A stretch of 52,867 nucleotides of DNA from Kiritimatiellota bacterium (GCA_013151865.1 JAADHN010000080.1:27647-80513); one strand, 5' to 3'. Shown: positions 44,943 through 52,867, counted from the first letter of the stretch. Notes: a model not told the origin generated them from the letters alone. A program made the numbers and translations.

Positions 44943-45403
44943 CGCAGGACCTCCCCGGGATTGCCGATCACCAACCGAAAGCCGACCCGCGGCCTCGGGG
45001 CAATCGCCGCCTTGCTCGCAGCAGGCCATCCGCAGGACAGGGTTCCGGCCGTACAGAGCACTCGGCGGTAAGCAGAATGCGGGTAAAGCGCAACGATGGC
45101 CCGAGTGTCAATGATCCCACCGTGTTTTCGAGCGGGATTCGGTGTTCCGTAGGTCAAACCAGACTATTGGCTGCTCAAAACGAAAGTCAAGGGCAAGTCG
45201 TGCGGCCCAATGCCGGAGGGCCGTTTTCCCCGTCCCTCGACGCCCCTCGACGGCAACGCCTGCCCCACCCGACCGAACAAAAAAAGAAAAAATATCAAGT
45301 TATGGCTTGATATTATATCAAGCTAACTTAATATTGCTTTCGATGGCTGTCGGCGGAAGACCGCCGGTGTGTCAGACGTTTGCTGGAAGGGGACCGTACC
45401 GAC
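44943..45403. other. Divergent region upstream of the XRE regulator
   Basis: 461 bases between divergent genes. No gene was found. The last part holds a strikingly AT-rich patch (about 45280-45340) containing the operator array described separately; the first 300 bases show nothing recognisable. Confidence 0.5.
45292..45334. promoter_or_regulatory. Four-half-site operator array and putative promoter of the XRE gene
   Basis: ATATCAAG (45292-45299), CTTGATAT (45306-45313), ATATCAAG (45315-45322) and a degenerate CTTAATAT (45327-45334) alternate in orientation. The middle pair forms a perfect palindrome with a single central base, and the first pair is perfect with a 6-base gap. TTGATA (45308-45313) and TAATAT (45329-45334) could be -35 and -10 boxes with a slightly short 15-base spacer. 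Position 70 bases upstream of an XRE-type gene and inside a possible promoter suggests autorepression. Confidence 0.72.
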
Positions 45404-45958
45404 ATGGCGTCCGCAGAATCATCCCTGCCGCACTTGCTTCGGAAACTGCGAATCGAGGCCGGACTGACCCAGTCCGAGCTGGCCCGTCAGGCCGGCTGTT
45501 CCCAGTCGGCCGTGAGCATGTTCGAAGCCGGGCGTCGGGATGCGCTGTCCCGGGAAAAGCTCGCGTCCATCGCGGAACGGCTGGGGTTGGACCCGAGTCG
45601 GTTGGAGATTCCCGGTCCGGAACCCGCCGCGGGGTCGGTCGCGGGATTCTGTCCCGTGGACGAGTGTCCCTCGAACGTGCCGTTTGTGGTTCGGGGTCGG
45701 CTTTGTTTCAACCCCACGATCCGCCGAGTGCGGGCCGAGGGGCGAGCATTCTGCCCTTTTTGCGGCGAACTGCTCGAGACCCGATGTTCGAATCCCGAAT
45801 GCAATGCGCCGGCGCATCGGGGGAGCAGTGTCTGCCCGGAGTGCGGTACGGCCTACGTCCACTCCATCAGGATGCGGGAAGCCCCCGCGGAAGCCCAGGA
45901 AAGGTGGGCGGCGAACCAACGTGCGCTGCGCCGTGAATTGCTGAGCGTCTCGAAATAA
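45404..45958 (+). CDS. XRE-family regulator with C-terminal zinc-ribbon-like cysteines
   Basis: A 184-residue DNA-binding protein. The HTH_3/XRE domain spans about 10-66 (LLRKLRIEAGLTQSELARQAGCSQSAVSMFEAG). The C-terminal half is cysteine-rich: CPVDEC (Cys83, Cys88), Cys101, CPFC (Cys117, Cys120), CSNPEC (Cys128, Cys133) and CPEC (Cys144, Cys147), consistent with two zinc ribbons. The last helix is basic (RWAANQRALRRELL). The ATG at 45404 follows GGAAGGGG; a TTG at 45380 is possible. The palindromic array just upstream is a likely binding site, giving autoregulation. The next gene on the same strand is the alpha-2-macroglobulin, 421 bases downstream. The zinc module could sense metal or redox state or serve for dimerisation; the effector is unknown. 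Confidence 0.85.
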   Translation: MASAESSLPHLLRKLRIEAGLTQSELARQAGCSQSAVSMFEAGRRDALSREKLASIAERLGLDPSRLEIPGPEPAAGSVAGFCPVDECPSNVPFVVRGRLCFNPTIRRVRAEGRAFCPFCGELLETRCSNPECNAPAHRGSSVCPECGTAYVHSIRMREAPAEAQERWAANQRALRRELLSVSK

Positions 45959-46379
45959 CTTTGGCCCGGACCGTTCATGCAGGCGCCGCCTGCGTACTCT
46001 CCCCGCCTGTTAGAAAAGACCGCCGGTCTCTGTCCCGACGCCAACCGTCTCGCCCGCTCTGCTTCCTGCCCATGTGAACGACCGGCCGACGGTTGTTGCA
46101 CAGCCCTCGGTCGCCGGCCGCAAGGAGCGGTCGTTCAATCACATGGGAGTTGCCGGCCCCGCAGGACACTCTCGCTCCTGAAGGCGGCTTGGCGACTTCC
46201 GTTTCCTGCGTGCAGCATGGTCGCCCGCCCTGCACTCGCCTGCACTCCGACCCTCGCCCGTCACAGTCCGGTCCACCGCCGTGGTCTGCCGGGGCGTCTC
46301 GACAGAACGCCTCTCGCCGCGGTCCCGCCGGCCTGGAGAAGTTGAAAATAGGAAAGCTATTGAATGGGAGGGCTGCCTT
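45959..46379. other. Intergenic region between XRE regulator and alpha-2-macroglobulin genes
   Basis: 421 bases with no credible gene. It includes a long stem-loop (46071-46145). The macroglobulin promoter is expected in the remaining part, but none is clear. Confidence 0.45.
46071..46145 (+). ncRNA. Long imperfect stem-loop, possible structured RNA or terminator
   Basis: CATGTGAACGACCG (46071-46084) pairs with CGGTCGTTCAATCACATG (46128-46145) with a 4-base bulge, and the inner GGCCGAC region can pair with GTCGCCGGCC. There is no T-run. It could terminate the XRE transcript or form part of the 5' leader of the macroglobulin mRNA. Confidence 0.35.
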
Positions 46380-49300
46380 ATGCGCACACTGCGACGTCTA
46401 CTGGAGAAACACCCCGAGATCGGTCCCGTCTCACTGGTCCTCAACCTGTTGCTCTTGACCGTCCTGGTCGCCGTATCGATTGCGGAGGGAGTCACCGCTT
46501 GGCTGACGGGCGCCCCGGGCATCCGGTCCGCGACGGTCGAATCGTCTGCGCCGGATCGAACCGCGATCATCTTGAAATTCAACACGGCCATGCCCGAGTT
46601 GGCGGTGCCGCGTCACGGGACGCCCCCATTCGTTTTCACCCCGCGCTTTGCGTACTCCCTTTACTGGAAGGGGGCACGGAGCGTATACGTGGCGCCGGTC
46701 AAGCAACTGACGCCCGGCCGGTGTTTCACGGTCGAACCCCGTCGCGGCCTTCGCGACTTGAACGGGCGTTTTCTGGATCCGACCCCGGTGAAACTGACGA
46801 TTCCTCCCGTGCGCGTCAGTGAAGTGGGAGTTCCGATTCGGCGGGATGACGAAAACACGCAACTGCAGATCTTGTTCAACGCGCCTCTTCCCGAGCACGC
46901 CTTCGGCGAACATATGAGGGTTGAATCGGTGGGAACGGGCCGCCTCACGAAAGTCGCCATGAACTGCATCGGATCGAAAGGCACTGTACTCCTGAAGCAC
47001 ACGCCGGACTTGGAGCGAATCCGCCTGACGCTGTCTCCGGGGCTGACGGCCGTCGGGGGCACGGTCCCGACTTCCCGGCCGTGGGTCCGCGAGTTGGACA
47101 TCCCCCGGGCGCTGGTGATCCGTGAGGCGGTCGCCCGAACCGGGTACAGCGATCCGAACCTCCGGATTGCCTTCAAGGTCAACGGCGCCCTGGACTGCAG
47201 TTCCGCGCTCTCGTTTATTCGGGTGAATCCTCCTGTCGAATCGCTCGCTTTGGTTCCGGGCGAAATCCAGGGACTGTACGAACTGAGGGGCGACTTCAGG
47301 AGCTATACAGTCTACCGACTTCGGTTCGCATCGGGTCTCCGGACGCGCGGGGGACGCGTGCTCGACGCCCCGATTCTGTACACCGTAGTCACTTCCCGTG
47401 GCGCAATGCAGCTCCGTTTCGCGTCTTCCGGCCTGTACTTGCCAAAACTCGGGGCCGACACCATTGCCGTCCGCGCCGCGGGGATCAAGGAATTCCAAGT
47501 GACTGCTCGGCGTATCTACGCCCGCAACCTGGTGCGTCTCGTGGTGGAGCCGCCGTGCTGGGAAACGAGCCCGGACCGACTCGGCCCCGCACGGGTTCTG
47601 AAGGTGGTTTCCGTGCCGTCCGCCGCGGCGTCGACAGCGCGGACGTTTTCCCTTTCGATGCCCGAATTAATGGGTGCAGCCCCGCCGGGGGTATACCTCC
47701 TGCAAGTGAAAACCAAGCGCGCGTGGAGCTGGAGCGGCCCGCACCGCACTCGAATCGTGGTTTGGACCCGCCTGACAGCCGCTGTCGTCCGCGGTCGCGG
47801 CCGCAGCCTCGCTGTCTGGGTGAGGGACATGAACGACCGTAGCCCGGTGGAAGGCTGTGACATCGAGGTATTGTCCGAGAGAAACCTGGTGCTCGGACGC
47901 GGACGCTCCGGCACGGGCGGCCTGGCACGCGTGAGCCTCGACCAACCGTCGGCCGCCCAGGACGAGACACCGGCTCTCGTGGTGTTCCGAAAAGGCCCGG
48001 ACCTCTCCCTGCTTCCACTCAATGCGGAGTTCGCACGTGATGAGGTCGCGTCTGGTTCCCTGGGAGAAAAGGGGTACCCGGAATCGCCCTACAGTGCGTT
48101 CGTCTATGCCGAACGCGATCTTTGCCGACCCGGGGAGTCGATGCGGTTCGCCTTCCTCGTTCGGGATCGGGACCTTCGCACGGCCGGGGGCTTTCCGGTT
48201 CGTTTCTCGATCACCGATCCCAAGGGACGTCCGTTTCTTTCGCGACGACTCCATCTCAGTACGGACGGATATGCCTCAATAGATGTCGCCTTCCCGGCAG
48301 ATGCCCGCACCGGCGGTTACCAGGCCGTTGTGGCCGGCGCTGCCCTCGCGAATGCCGCGTACGGACGTTTCTCGTTCTTCGTGCTGCCCTATGTCCCCGC
48401 CCGGCTCCGACTTCGTCTGCAAGCGGACAGGCCCCGGTACGGAGCGGACGGAAAGATCGGACTGACCGTGGCTGCACACTACTATTTCGGGCGTCCGGCC
48501 GCCGATTGTCGGGTAGACCTCGTCTGTGCTCTGCGGCCTCGGGTTTTTGCACCTCCTGCTTTTCGGGAGTTTGTTTTCGGTTTTCAGGATCCGGACCGCA
48601 CCTTGCCGCCTCCCCGCAATGCCGGCCGCCTTGTCACCGATGCCGCGGGACAGGCTCAGACGGTCCTGCCGGTCCCGACCCCGAGCGGCTGGGCCGCGCC
48701 GTTGACCATGATTCTTACGGCCGTTGCTCATCAGCCCGGGGGTCGAACCGTGGCCGCCTCGGTCGCACGCCCGATCGATCCCACCGCGTTCTACCTGGGG
48801 GTCCGACGCGAACCTCCGCCGGCGGCGACCGGCCCCGGACGGCGTGAAATCTTCGCCTGGGTCTGCCTTTCTCCGGCAGGGCGACCACGTCCCCTCCCCG
48901 CCCCGATCCGATTCAGTCTCCACCGGATCGTTTGGCGCTCAACCTTACGGCTGAACGCCGACGCCGAGTACGTGCGAACATGGACCGAGCAGGTCGTCGC
49001 CGTCACAAAAGGTACGGTCCCGGCAGCCCCGAAGGCGACCCGCGGACGCTTCGCCGTGCCGTGCCCGGCGCAAGGCTTGTGGGAGTTGCGCCTCCGGATC
49101 GGCAAGGCCGAGTCGCGTCTCCGCTTCGCTGCCGGCGCCATGACGGCCACGGTACGCTCCGCGGCCGGGAGCGCACCGGTGGTGACGCGGGACAAACCGG
49201 TCTACCGCCCCGGGGAAACCGCACGCCTTCGTTTTTCGACCGGCGCGCCCGGCCGCCTTCTGCTCTGCCTGGCCACGAACCGGGTCCTCGACGCCCGAGT

Positions 49301-51818
49301 CCTCCCGGTAAACAAGGGACCGAACACGATCTCCGTGCGCATACCGCAAACGCCTTTCGGGTGCGTGTACGCCGCGCTGTATCTCCAGACGACCCCCGGC
49401 CCCCTGAAAGGCGTCTTCCGGCCGGGCGTACGGTTCGGCCTGACGCCACTGCCCGTATCCCAGGCGCGATACCGGCTCGACGTGACCCTCGACGCGCCCG
49501 AAACCACGCGCCCGGGCACGTCGATGCGGATGGCGGTCCGACTCGAATCGAACCACGGACCGACCGCCGGACGGGTGGACCTGTTTGCCGTGGATGCCGG
49601 GATTCTGTCGCTCACGGGGTATGCCGCACCGGACCCGTTCAGCTTTTATTTCGGCAAACGTCGGTGCGGGATTCAAGTGTACGATGGGCTCGCCCATTTC
49701 TATCCCGACGTTTCCGACCTCCCACGCCTCGGCATCGGGTCGGAGGTCGGCGGCGACCAAATGTCCGGGCTGCTGCGCGATATGCCGCCGGACACGACAC
49801 GCCGGCCCGCCGTGTCGCTTCTCGGCGTCCTGGACGTGCCGCCGTCGGGTAAGGCTTCCGTAACGGTCCCCGTGCCGGATTTCAATGGCGCCCTGCGCTT
49901 CATGGCGGTCGCATGGGCCGGGTCCGGAGTCGGCGGCGGCGAACGGTTGGTACGCGTCCGCGACCGCGTCACGGTCCAGGCGACCGTCCCGCGGGCGGTG
50001 GCCGGTGGAGACGAATTCGACGTGACGGTTCACGCGGTCAACAACGACCTCCCCGAAACCCGTTGCCGATTCACTCTCAGGCTCGATGGCGGTCCTGCGA
50101 CGACCGTCGGCGAAACAACCCGGAACATCGTGCTGCCGAAACACGGCGAGGCACGGTTTTCGTTCCGCCTCGTCGCCGCCTCAGACGACAACGGCCAAGT
50201 ACGTTTCACGGTACATTGTTTTTCCGAATCCGGTGCGGAAATCGGCATCGACACGGTCGAATTCGCCGTCCGTCCCGCCGCACTGGCCATCAGCCTCTCA
50301 GGCACGACCGTCGCAGACGCGGGAAAACAGGTGCGCCTGCGTCCTCCCAGTCGCCTGAGCACCGAAACCGTCCGGTTTTCGGTCCATGTCTCGTCGGGAT
50401 ACAGCGCCGCTGTCATGCCGGCGCTCGCTTGGCTCGAGGCGTATCCCTATGGGTGCATCGAGCAGACCGCCAGTAAAGCGTTCCCGTTTCTTTACGTACG
50501 TTCCACGCGTCCTGGGGCGCTCGGGGCCGGTCAGGCGCTCCGCGGAGACCGGGCCCTCTTTGCGCAGACAATCCGAAAGGCCGTGCGACGAATTCGGCGC
50601 ATGCAGTTGCCGTCCGGCGGGTTCGCAATGTGGCCCGGCAGTCCCGAGGTGCGGCACGGAGCATCGCTCTACGCCGCCCACTTCCTCATCTGCTGCCGCG
50701 ATGCCGGCCTGGGACCCGAGACCGACGTTTGGACGGGGCTCGTGAGCTACATGAGGGCCGCGGCCGTCAATCCGCCGTCCCGACGCTCGAGCCGGTTCAG
50801 GGGCTACGCCCATTACCTGTTGGCCCGAGCCGGAAAAGCCGAACCCGGACTGGCGGAAGCCTTCCTGAAAATGAAGAAAGACGGAGACGACTCGACAGGC
50901 TATATCCTCGCCGCGACTTCACTTATCCTGGCCGGACGCGCCCATCGCGGCGCCAAATGGCTCCAAGAACTGCTTGACCGACCCAATTGGTCCCGGGACT
51001 CCGACCACCTCCTCGATACACCCGCCTCCGGAATGGCTCTGGCGGCCATTGCACTCGAACAGGCATATCCAGGTTCCCCTGCGCTCGCGGGGCTGATGGA
51101 GGCGCTGCTGCGCCGACGCGGGACCGTGAATCGACGCTGGGCCACCACCTTCGACAACGCGCTGGCCGCCACGGCCCTCCTCAGATGGCAAACCCTCAAC
51201 CCGGATGCAGAACAGACACGCGGCACGGTCAGTTTCAACGGCGGCGCGGCAACCACGGTCGGCGCCGGGGAGCCGTTCGAGTACCGGACACAAACCGGGA
51301 CACCCGCGGAATTCATCGTCACGAACCACGGACCGGGACGTCTTTTTGCGGCTTGGTTCGCCCGCGGGGTCCCTCGGACTCAACTGCTGAAACCGGAGTA
51401 CCGGGGACTCGAAGTCCACCGCGAATACCTGTCGGCGAACGGCAAACCGCAACGCCTGTTCCGCAGGGGGGACTTGGTGACGGTCCGCATCAGGCTCTCC
51501 GGAGGCCGGGCTTACCGGAACGTCGTCATTGTCGACCTGCTCCCGGGAGGCTTGGAGATCGAGAACCGCGCCATGCTCTCGAATCGTACGGCCGGCGCCG
51601 TGTTCACGGGGAAAAAACCGGACTATGTCGAAATCCTCGAAGATCGGGTGCTTTTCTTCGGCGCTTTGGACGAAAAAGGCAATACCATCCGGTACGCCTG
51701 CCGGGCCGTCTCACCCGGACGCTTTGCCGCACCGCCTGTGGCGGCGTACGCCATGTACGCCCCGGACGTCTACGCACAGGCCCCCGGCGGCGCTGCGATC
51801 CGCGTCCGGAATCAGTGA
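46380..51818 (+). CDS. Bacterial alpha-2-macroglobulin with thioester
   Basis: A 1812-residue periplasmic protease-trap protein. The N-terminus carries an uncleaved-looking membrane anchor (about 16-36, LVLNLLLLTVLVAVSIAEG) rather than a lipobox. Macroglobulin beta-domains follow: YAERDLCRPGESMRFAFLVRD is the classic MG segment near 575, DKPVYRPGETARLRFS lies near 938, and GVLDVPPSGKASVTVPVPDFNGALRFMAVAW near 1150. The reactive thioester motif YGCIEQ is intact (Cys1359, Gln1362), so covalent trapping of attackers is possible. The thioester helical domain and the receptor-like C-terminal domain complete it. The ATG at 46380 has GGGAGG 7 bases upstream. The downstream gene encodes a PBP1C-type transglycosylase, the partner seen in Escherichia coli (YfhM/PbpC). 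It would protect the cell envelope against foreign proteases. Confidence 0.93.
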   Translation: MRTLRRLLEKHPEIGPVSLVLNLLLLTVLVAVSIAEGVTAWLTGAPGIRSATVESSAPDRTAIILKFNTAMPELAVPRHGTPPFVFTPRFAYSLYWKGARSVYVAPVKQLTPGRCFTVEPRRGLRDLNGRFLDPTPVKLTIPPVRVSEVGVPIRRDDENTQLQILFNAPLPEHAFGEHMRVESVGTGRLTKVAMNCIGSKGTVLLKHTPDLERIRLTLSPGLTAVGGTVPTSRPWVRELDIPRALVIREAVARTGYSDPNLRIAFKVNGALDCSSALSFIRVNPPVESLALVPGEIQGLYELRGDFRSYTVYRLRFASGLRTRGGRVLDAPILYTVVTSRGAMQLRFASSGLYLPKLGADTIAVRAAGIKEFQVTARRIYARNLVRLVVEPPCWETSPDRLGPARVLKVVSVPSAAASTARTFSLSMPELMGAAPPGVYLLQVKTKRAWSWSGPHRTRIVVWTRLTAAVVRGRGRSLAVWVRDMNDRSPVEGCDIEVLSERNLVLGRGRSGTGGLARVSLDQPSAAQDETPALVVFRKGPDLSLLPLNAEFARDEVASGSLGEKGYPESPYSAFVYAERDLCRPGESMRFAFLVRDRDLRTAGGFPVRFSITDPKGRPFLSRRLHLSTDGYASIDVAFPADARTGGYQAVVAGAALANAAYGRFSFFVLPYVPARLRLRLQADRPRYGADGKIGLTVAAHYYFGRPAADCRVDLVCALRPRVFAPPAFREFVFGFQDPDRTLPPPRNAGRLVTDAAGQAQTVLPVPTPSGWAAPLTMILTAVAHQPGGRTVAASVARPIDPTAFYLGVRREPPPAATGPGRREIFAWVCLSPAGRPRPLPAPIRFSLHRIVWRSTLRLNADAEYVRTWTEQVVAVTKGTVPAAPKATRGRFAVPCPAQGLWELRLRIGKAESRLRFAAGAMTATVRSAAGSAPVVTRDKPVYRPGETARLRFSTGAPGRLLLCLATNRVLDARVLPVNKGPNTISVRIPQTPFGCVYAALYLQTTPGPLKGVFRPGVRFGLTPLPVSQARYRLDVTLDAPETTRPGTSMRMAVRLESNHGPTAGRVDLFAVDAGILSLTGYAAPDPFSFYFGKRRCGIQVYDGLAHFYPDVSDLPRLGIGSEVGGDQMSGLLRDMPPDTTRRPAVSLLGVLDVPPSGKASVTVPVPDFNGALRFMAVAWAGSGVGGGERLVRVRDRVTVQATVPRAVAGGDEFDVTVHAVNNDLPETRCRFTLRLDGGPATTVGETTRNIVLPKHGEARFSFRLVAASDDNGQVRFTVHCFSESGAEIGIDTVEFAVRPAALAISLSGTTVADAGKQVRLRPPSRLSTETVRFSVHVSSGYSAAVMPALAWLEAYPYGCIEQTASKAFPFLYVRSTRPGALGAGQALRGDRALFAQTIRKAVRRIRRMQLPSGGFAMWPGSPEVRHGASLYAAHFLICCRDAGLGPETDVWTGLVSYMRAAAVNPPSRRSSRFRGYAHYLLARAGKAEPGLAEAFLKMKKDGDDSTGYILAATSLILAGRAHRGAKWLQELLDRPNWSRDSDHLLDTPASGMALAAIALEQAYPGSPALAGLMEALLRRRGTVNRRWATTFDNALAATALLRWQTLNPDAEQTRGTVSFNGGAATTVGAGEPFEYRTQTGTPAEFIVTNHGPGRLFAAWFARGVPRTQLLKPEYRGLEVHREYLSANGKPQRLFRRGDLVTVRIRLSGGRAYRNVVIVDLLPGGLEIENRAMLSNRTAGAVFTGKKPDYVEILEDRVLFFGALDEKGNTIRYACRAVSPGRFAAPPVAAYAMYAPDVYAQAPGGAAIRVRNQ
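48024..48036. repeat. Iterated 13-bp palindrome, TGCGGAGTTCGCA variant
   Basis: Within the alpha-2-macroglobulin gene; encodes NAEFAR. Confidence 0.8.
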
Positions 51819-52151
51819 CTCTCTCGAGATGATCCGGGGGCGGACGAACCCGCACTTTCCGGGAGAATCGTCCGGGCAATACCGGGATGTTCGCCACCCT
51901 TGCCAGTTCATGAATTTCGTCGCAAGAGGGCGCAGCTTATACGGATTCAAGTCATTGCGTCGAACGCTGGACCAGGTCGTGCTGAAACACCGCCTCGGTC
52001 GGCGGGTGGCGACAGTGTTCTGAAGCTGCGTCGTCGCAGCAGACGGCGCACGCGTGATTCAAAGCAAACTGCCCGGCGGTCCCCGACTCGCCGGGTCCGC
52101 CCGAGTCCCGTGGACGGATCGGGAGGAAAACAAACAGAAGCGGAACAGGCC
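51819..52151. other. Intergenic region between alpha-2-macroglobulin and pbpC genes
   Basis: 333 bases mostly occupied by repeat copy R3. The remaining flanks contain no gene. The two genes are normally tightly linked, so the repeat appears to have separated them. Confidence 0.55.
51916..52054 (+). repeat. Dispersed ~150-bp repeat, copy R3
   Basis: Third copy, same orientation as R1 and R2. It shares TTCGTCGCAAGAGGGCGC, ACGGATTCAAGTCATTGCG, GTCGAACGCT, TGAAACACCGCCTCGGTCGG, GGTGGCGACAG and TCGTCGCAGCAGACGGC with them, allowing small gaps. It lies between the macroglobulin gene and pbpC. Confidence 0.85.
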
Positions 52152-52867
52152 ATGCAAAAGAACAACGATCCGACTCCGCCTCGAGGCCGCCCGCACGGCT
52201 CGAGAGGACATCCCGACATTGCCCGCCGCGTTTGTCGCCGGGCAAAGGACAGCCCGCGGATTCAGGCAACAGTCGAAAAACGGGGCCTGCTCGCCGCGGC
52301 GCTCATCTCGACGGCGACAATCTCTTGCCTGGTTTGGTGGACAAGCCGGCGGACATGCCGATTCGAGGAAGACCGACTGGCGCGACTGCGACCGAGCCGG
52401 ATCTGCTGCGACCGAAGAGGGACGCCCATTTGGGCGGAGTTGGGCAGCAGCGATCGATGGCGGGTCCCGGTCCCGCTATCCCAGGTCTCTCCCTGGTTGA
52501 TCGCCGCCATGGTCGCCGTGGAAGACCGGCGCTTTTTCGAACACGGCGGCGTGCACTGGCCCGCCGGCCTCCGAGCGTTGCTCTCGAACCTGCGGGCCGG
52601 CAGAATCGTTTCCGGCGCGTCGACCATTACCATGCAATTGGCCAAATTGGTCCAACCCGAACCGCGCTCGTACCGCTACAAAGTTCGCCAGATTCTCCGC
52701 GCGCTCGACATCGAGACCCGGCACGACAAAGACTGGATCCTCGAGCAGTACCTCAATCTCGCGCCGTTCGGCGCCAATCTTGTCGGGATCGAAGCTGCTT
52801 CCCGGGCCTACCTGGACAAGTCCGCCCGCTATCTCGACCTGCCGGAGGCCGCCTTGCTGGCCGGGCT
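52152..52867 (+). CDS. pbpC: Penicillin-binding protein 1C-like transglycosylase, 5' part (truncated by window end)
   Basis: 238 codons open to the end of the window. After a basic N-terminus comes a membrane anchor (about 46-63, LLAAALISTATISCLVW). The GT51 peptidoglycan glycosyltransferase domain follows: AMVAVEDRRFFEHGGVHW with catalytic Glu124, then SGASTITMQLAKL (the GGSTITQQ-type motif with Gln to Met), KVRQILRALDIE, and EQYLNLAPFGANLVGIEAASRAYL. It would polymerise glycan strands; the transpeptidase domain lies outside the window. Its place directly after the alpha-2-macroglobulin identifies it as the PBP1C partner, thought to repair peptidoglycan at breaches where the macroglobulin traps proteases. 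The start ATG has only a weak site (GGAACAGGCC). Confidence 0.92.
   Translation, partial: MQKNNDPTPPRGRPHGSRGHPDIARRVCRRAKDSPRIQATVEKRGLLAAALISTATISCLVWWTSRRTCRFEEDRLARLRPSRICCDRRGTPIWAELGSSDRWRVPVPLSQVSPWLIAAMVAVEDRRFFEHGGVHWPAGLRALLSNLRAGRIVSGASTITMQLAKLVQPEPRSYRYKVRQILRALDIETRHDKDWILEQYLNLAPFGANLVGIEAASRAYLDKSARYLDLPEAALLAG

Noticed and set aside
1-52867. CRISPR array, prophage or insertion sequence
   Set aside because: No regularly spaced repeats, cas genes, phage structural genes, integrase or transposase were seen anywhere in the window.

Overview
This is a GC-rich bacterial window of 23 protein-coding genes (one of them split by a frameshift) with no rRNA, tRNA, CRISPR array or transposase that I can see. 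The gene set points to the PVC superphylum (Verrucomicrobiota, Kiritimatiellota or Lentisphaerota). The signs are very large secreted glycosidases and lyases with carbohydrate-binding and DOMON/CBM9-like modules, a small conserved protein of the verrucomicrobial EERDRF type, an ABC-2 permease followed by a TPR protein, and an alpha-2-macroglobulin/PBP1C pair. The phylum assignment is an inference.

Layout. 1-1306: a YgbA-family (nitric-oxide-stimulated) gene and the first copy (R1) of a dispersed repeat of about 150 bp. 1307-12010 (+): three secreted polysaccharide-acting proteins in a likely operon: a protein with two clan-A glycosidase domains, a CBM plus clan-A glycosidase, and a beta-helix protein with CBM9-like and LamG-like modules. 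12586-17483 (+): ABC-2 permease, TPR protein, and transglutaminase-like/TPR protein. 17551-28172 (-): serA, a conserved PVC protein, then a sugar operon reading nucleotidyltransferase, NahK-like anomeric kinase, ROK-like protein, PIG-L deacetylase. Upstream of it lie a Gfo/Idh oxidoreductase and a fused PabB-PabC. 28429-40402 (-): a second secreted or glycan-related block holding a PL26-like rhamnogalacturonan lyase, a giant DOMON/propeller/PIG-L-like fusion, and a DUF6067/GH123-like hydrolase broken by a frameshift. 40960-43881 (+): a CBM9-like plus TIM-barrel hydrolase. 44097-44942 (-): a sugar isomerase/epimerase. 45404-52867 (+): an XRE regulator with zinc-ribbon cysteines and its own operator array, a thioester alpha-2-macroglobulin, and the start of pbpC, which runs off the window.

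How the genes may work together. The secreted enzymes look built to dismantle a complex, possibly rhamnogalacturonan- or amino-sugar-bearing glycan. The intracellular kinase/nucleotidyltransferase/deacetylase/oxidoreductase/epimerase set could channel the released sugars, perhaps N-acetylhexosamines, into nucleotide sugars or central metabolism. The alpha-2-macroglobulin/PBP1C pair is a known periplasmic protease-trap and peptidoglycan-repair partnership.

The most unusual signals are at the DNA level. (1) A 13-bp palindrome, TGCGGASTCCGCA or its TGCGAACTCCGCA variant, occurs nine times, always inside genes and in all three codon phases, resembling the HIP1 palindrome of cyanobacteria. (2) A three-copy intergenic repeat of 139-153 bp. 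(3) A 153-bp nested palindrome between two genes. (4) A perfect 48-bp tandem repeat inserted in frame into the beta-helix protein. (5) A four-half-site operator array in front of the XRE gene.
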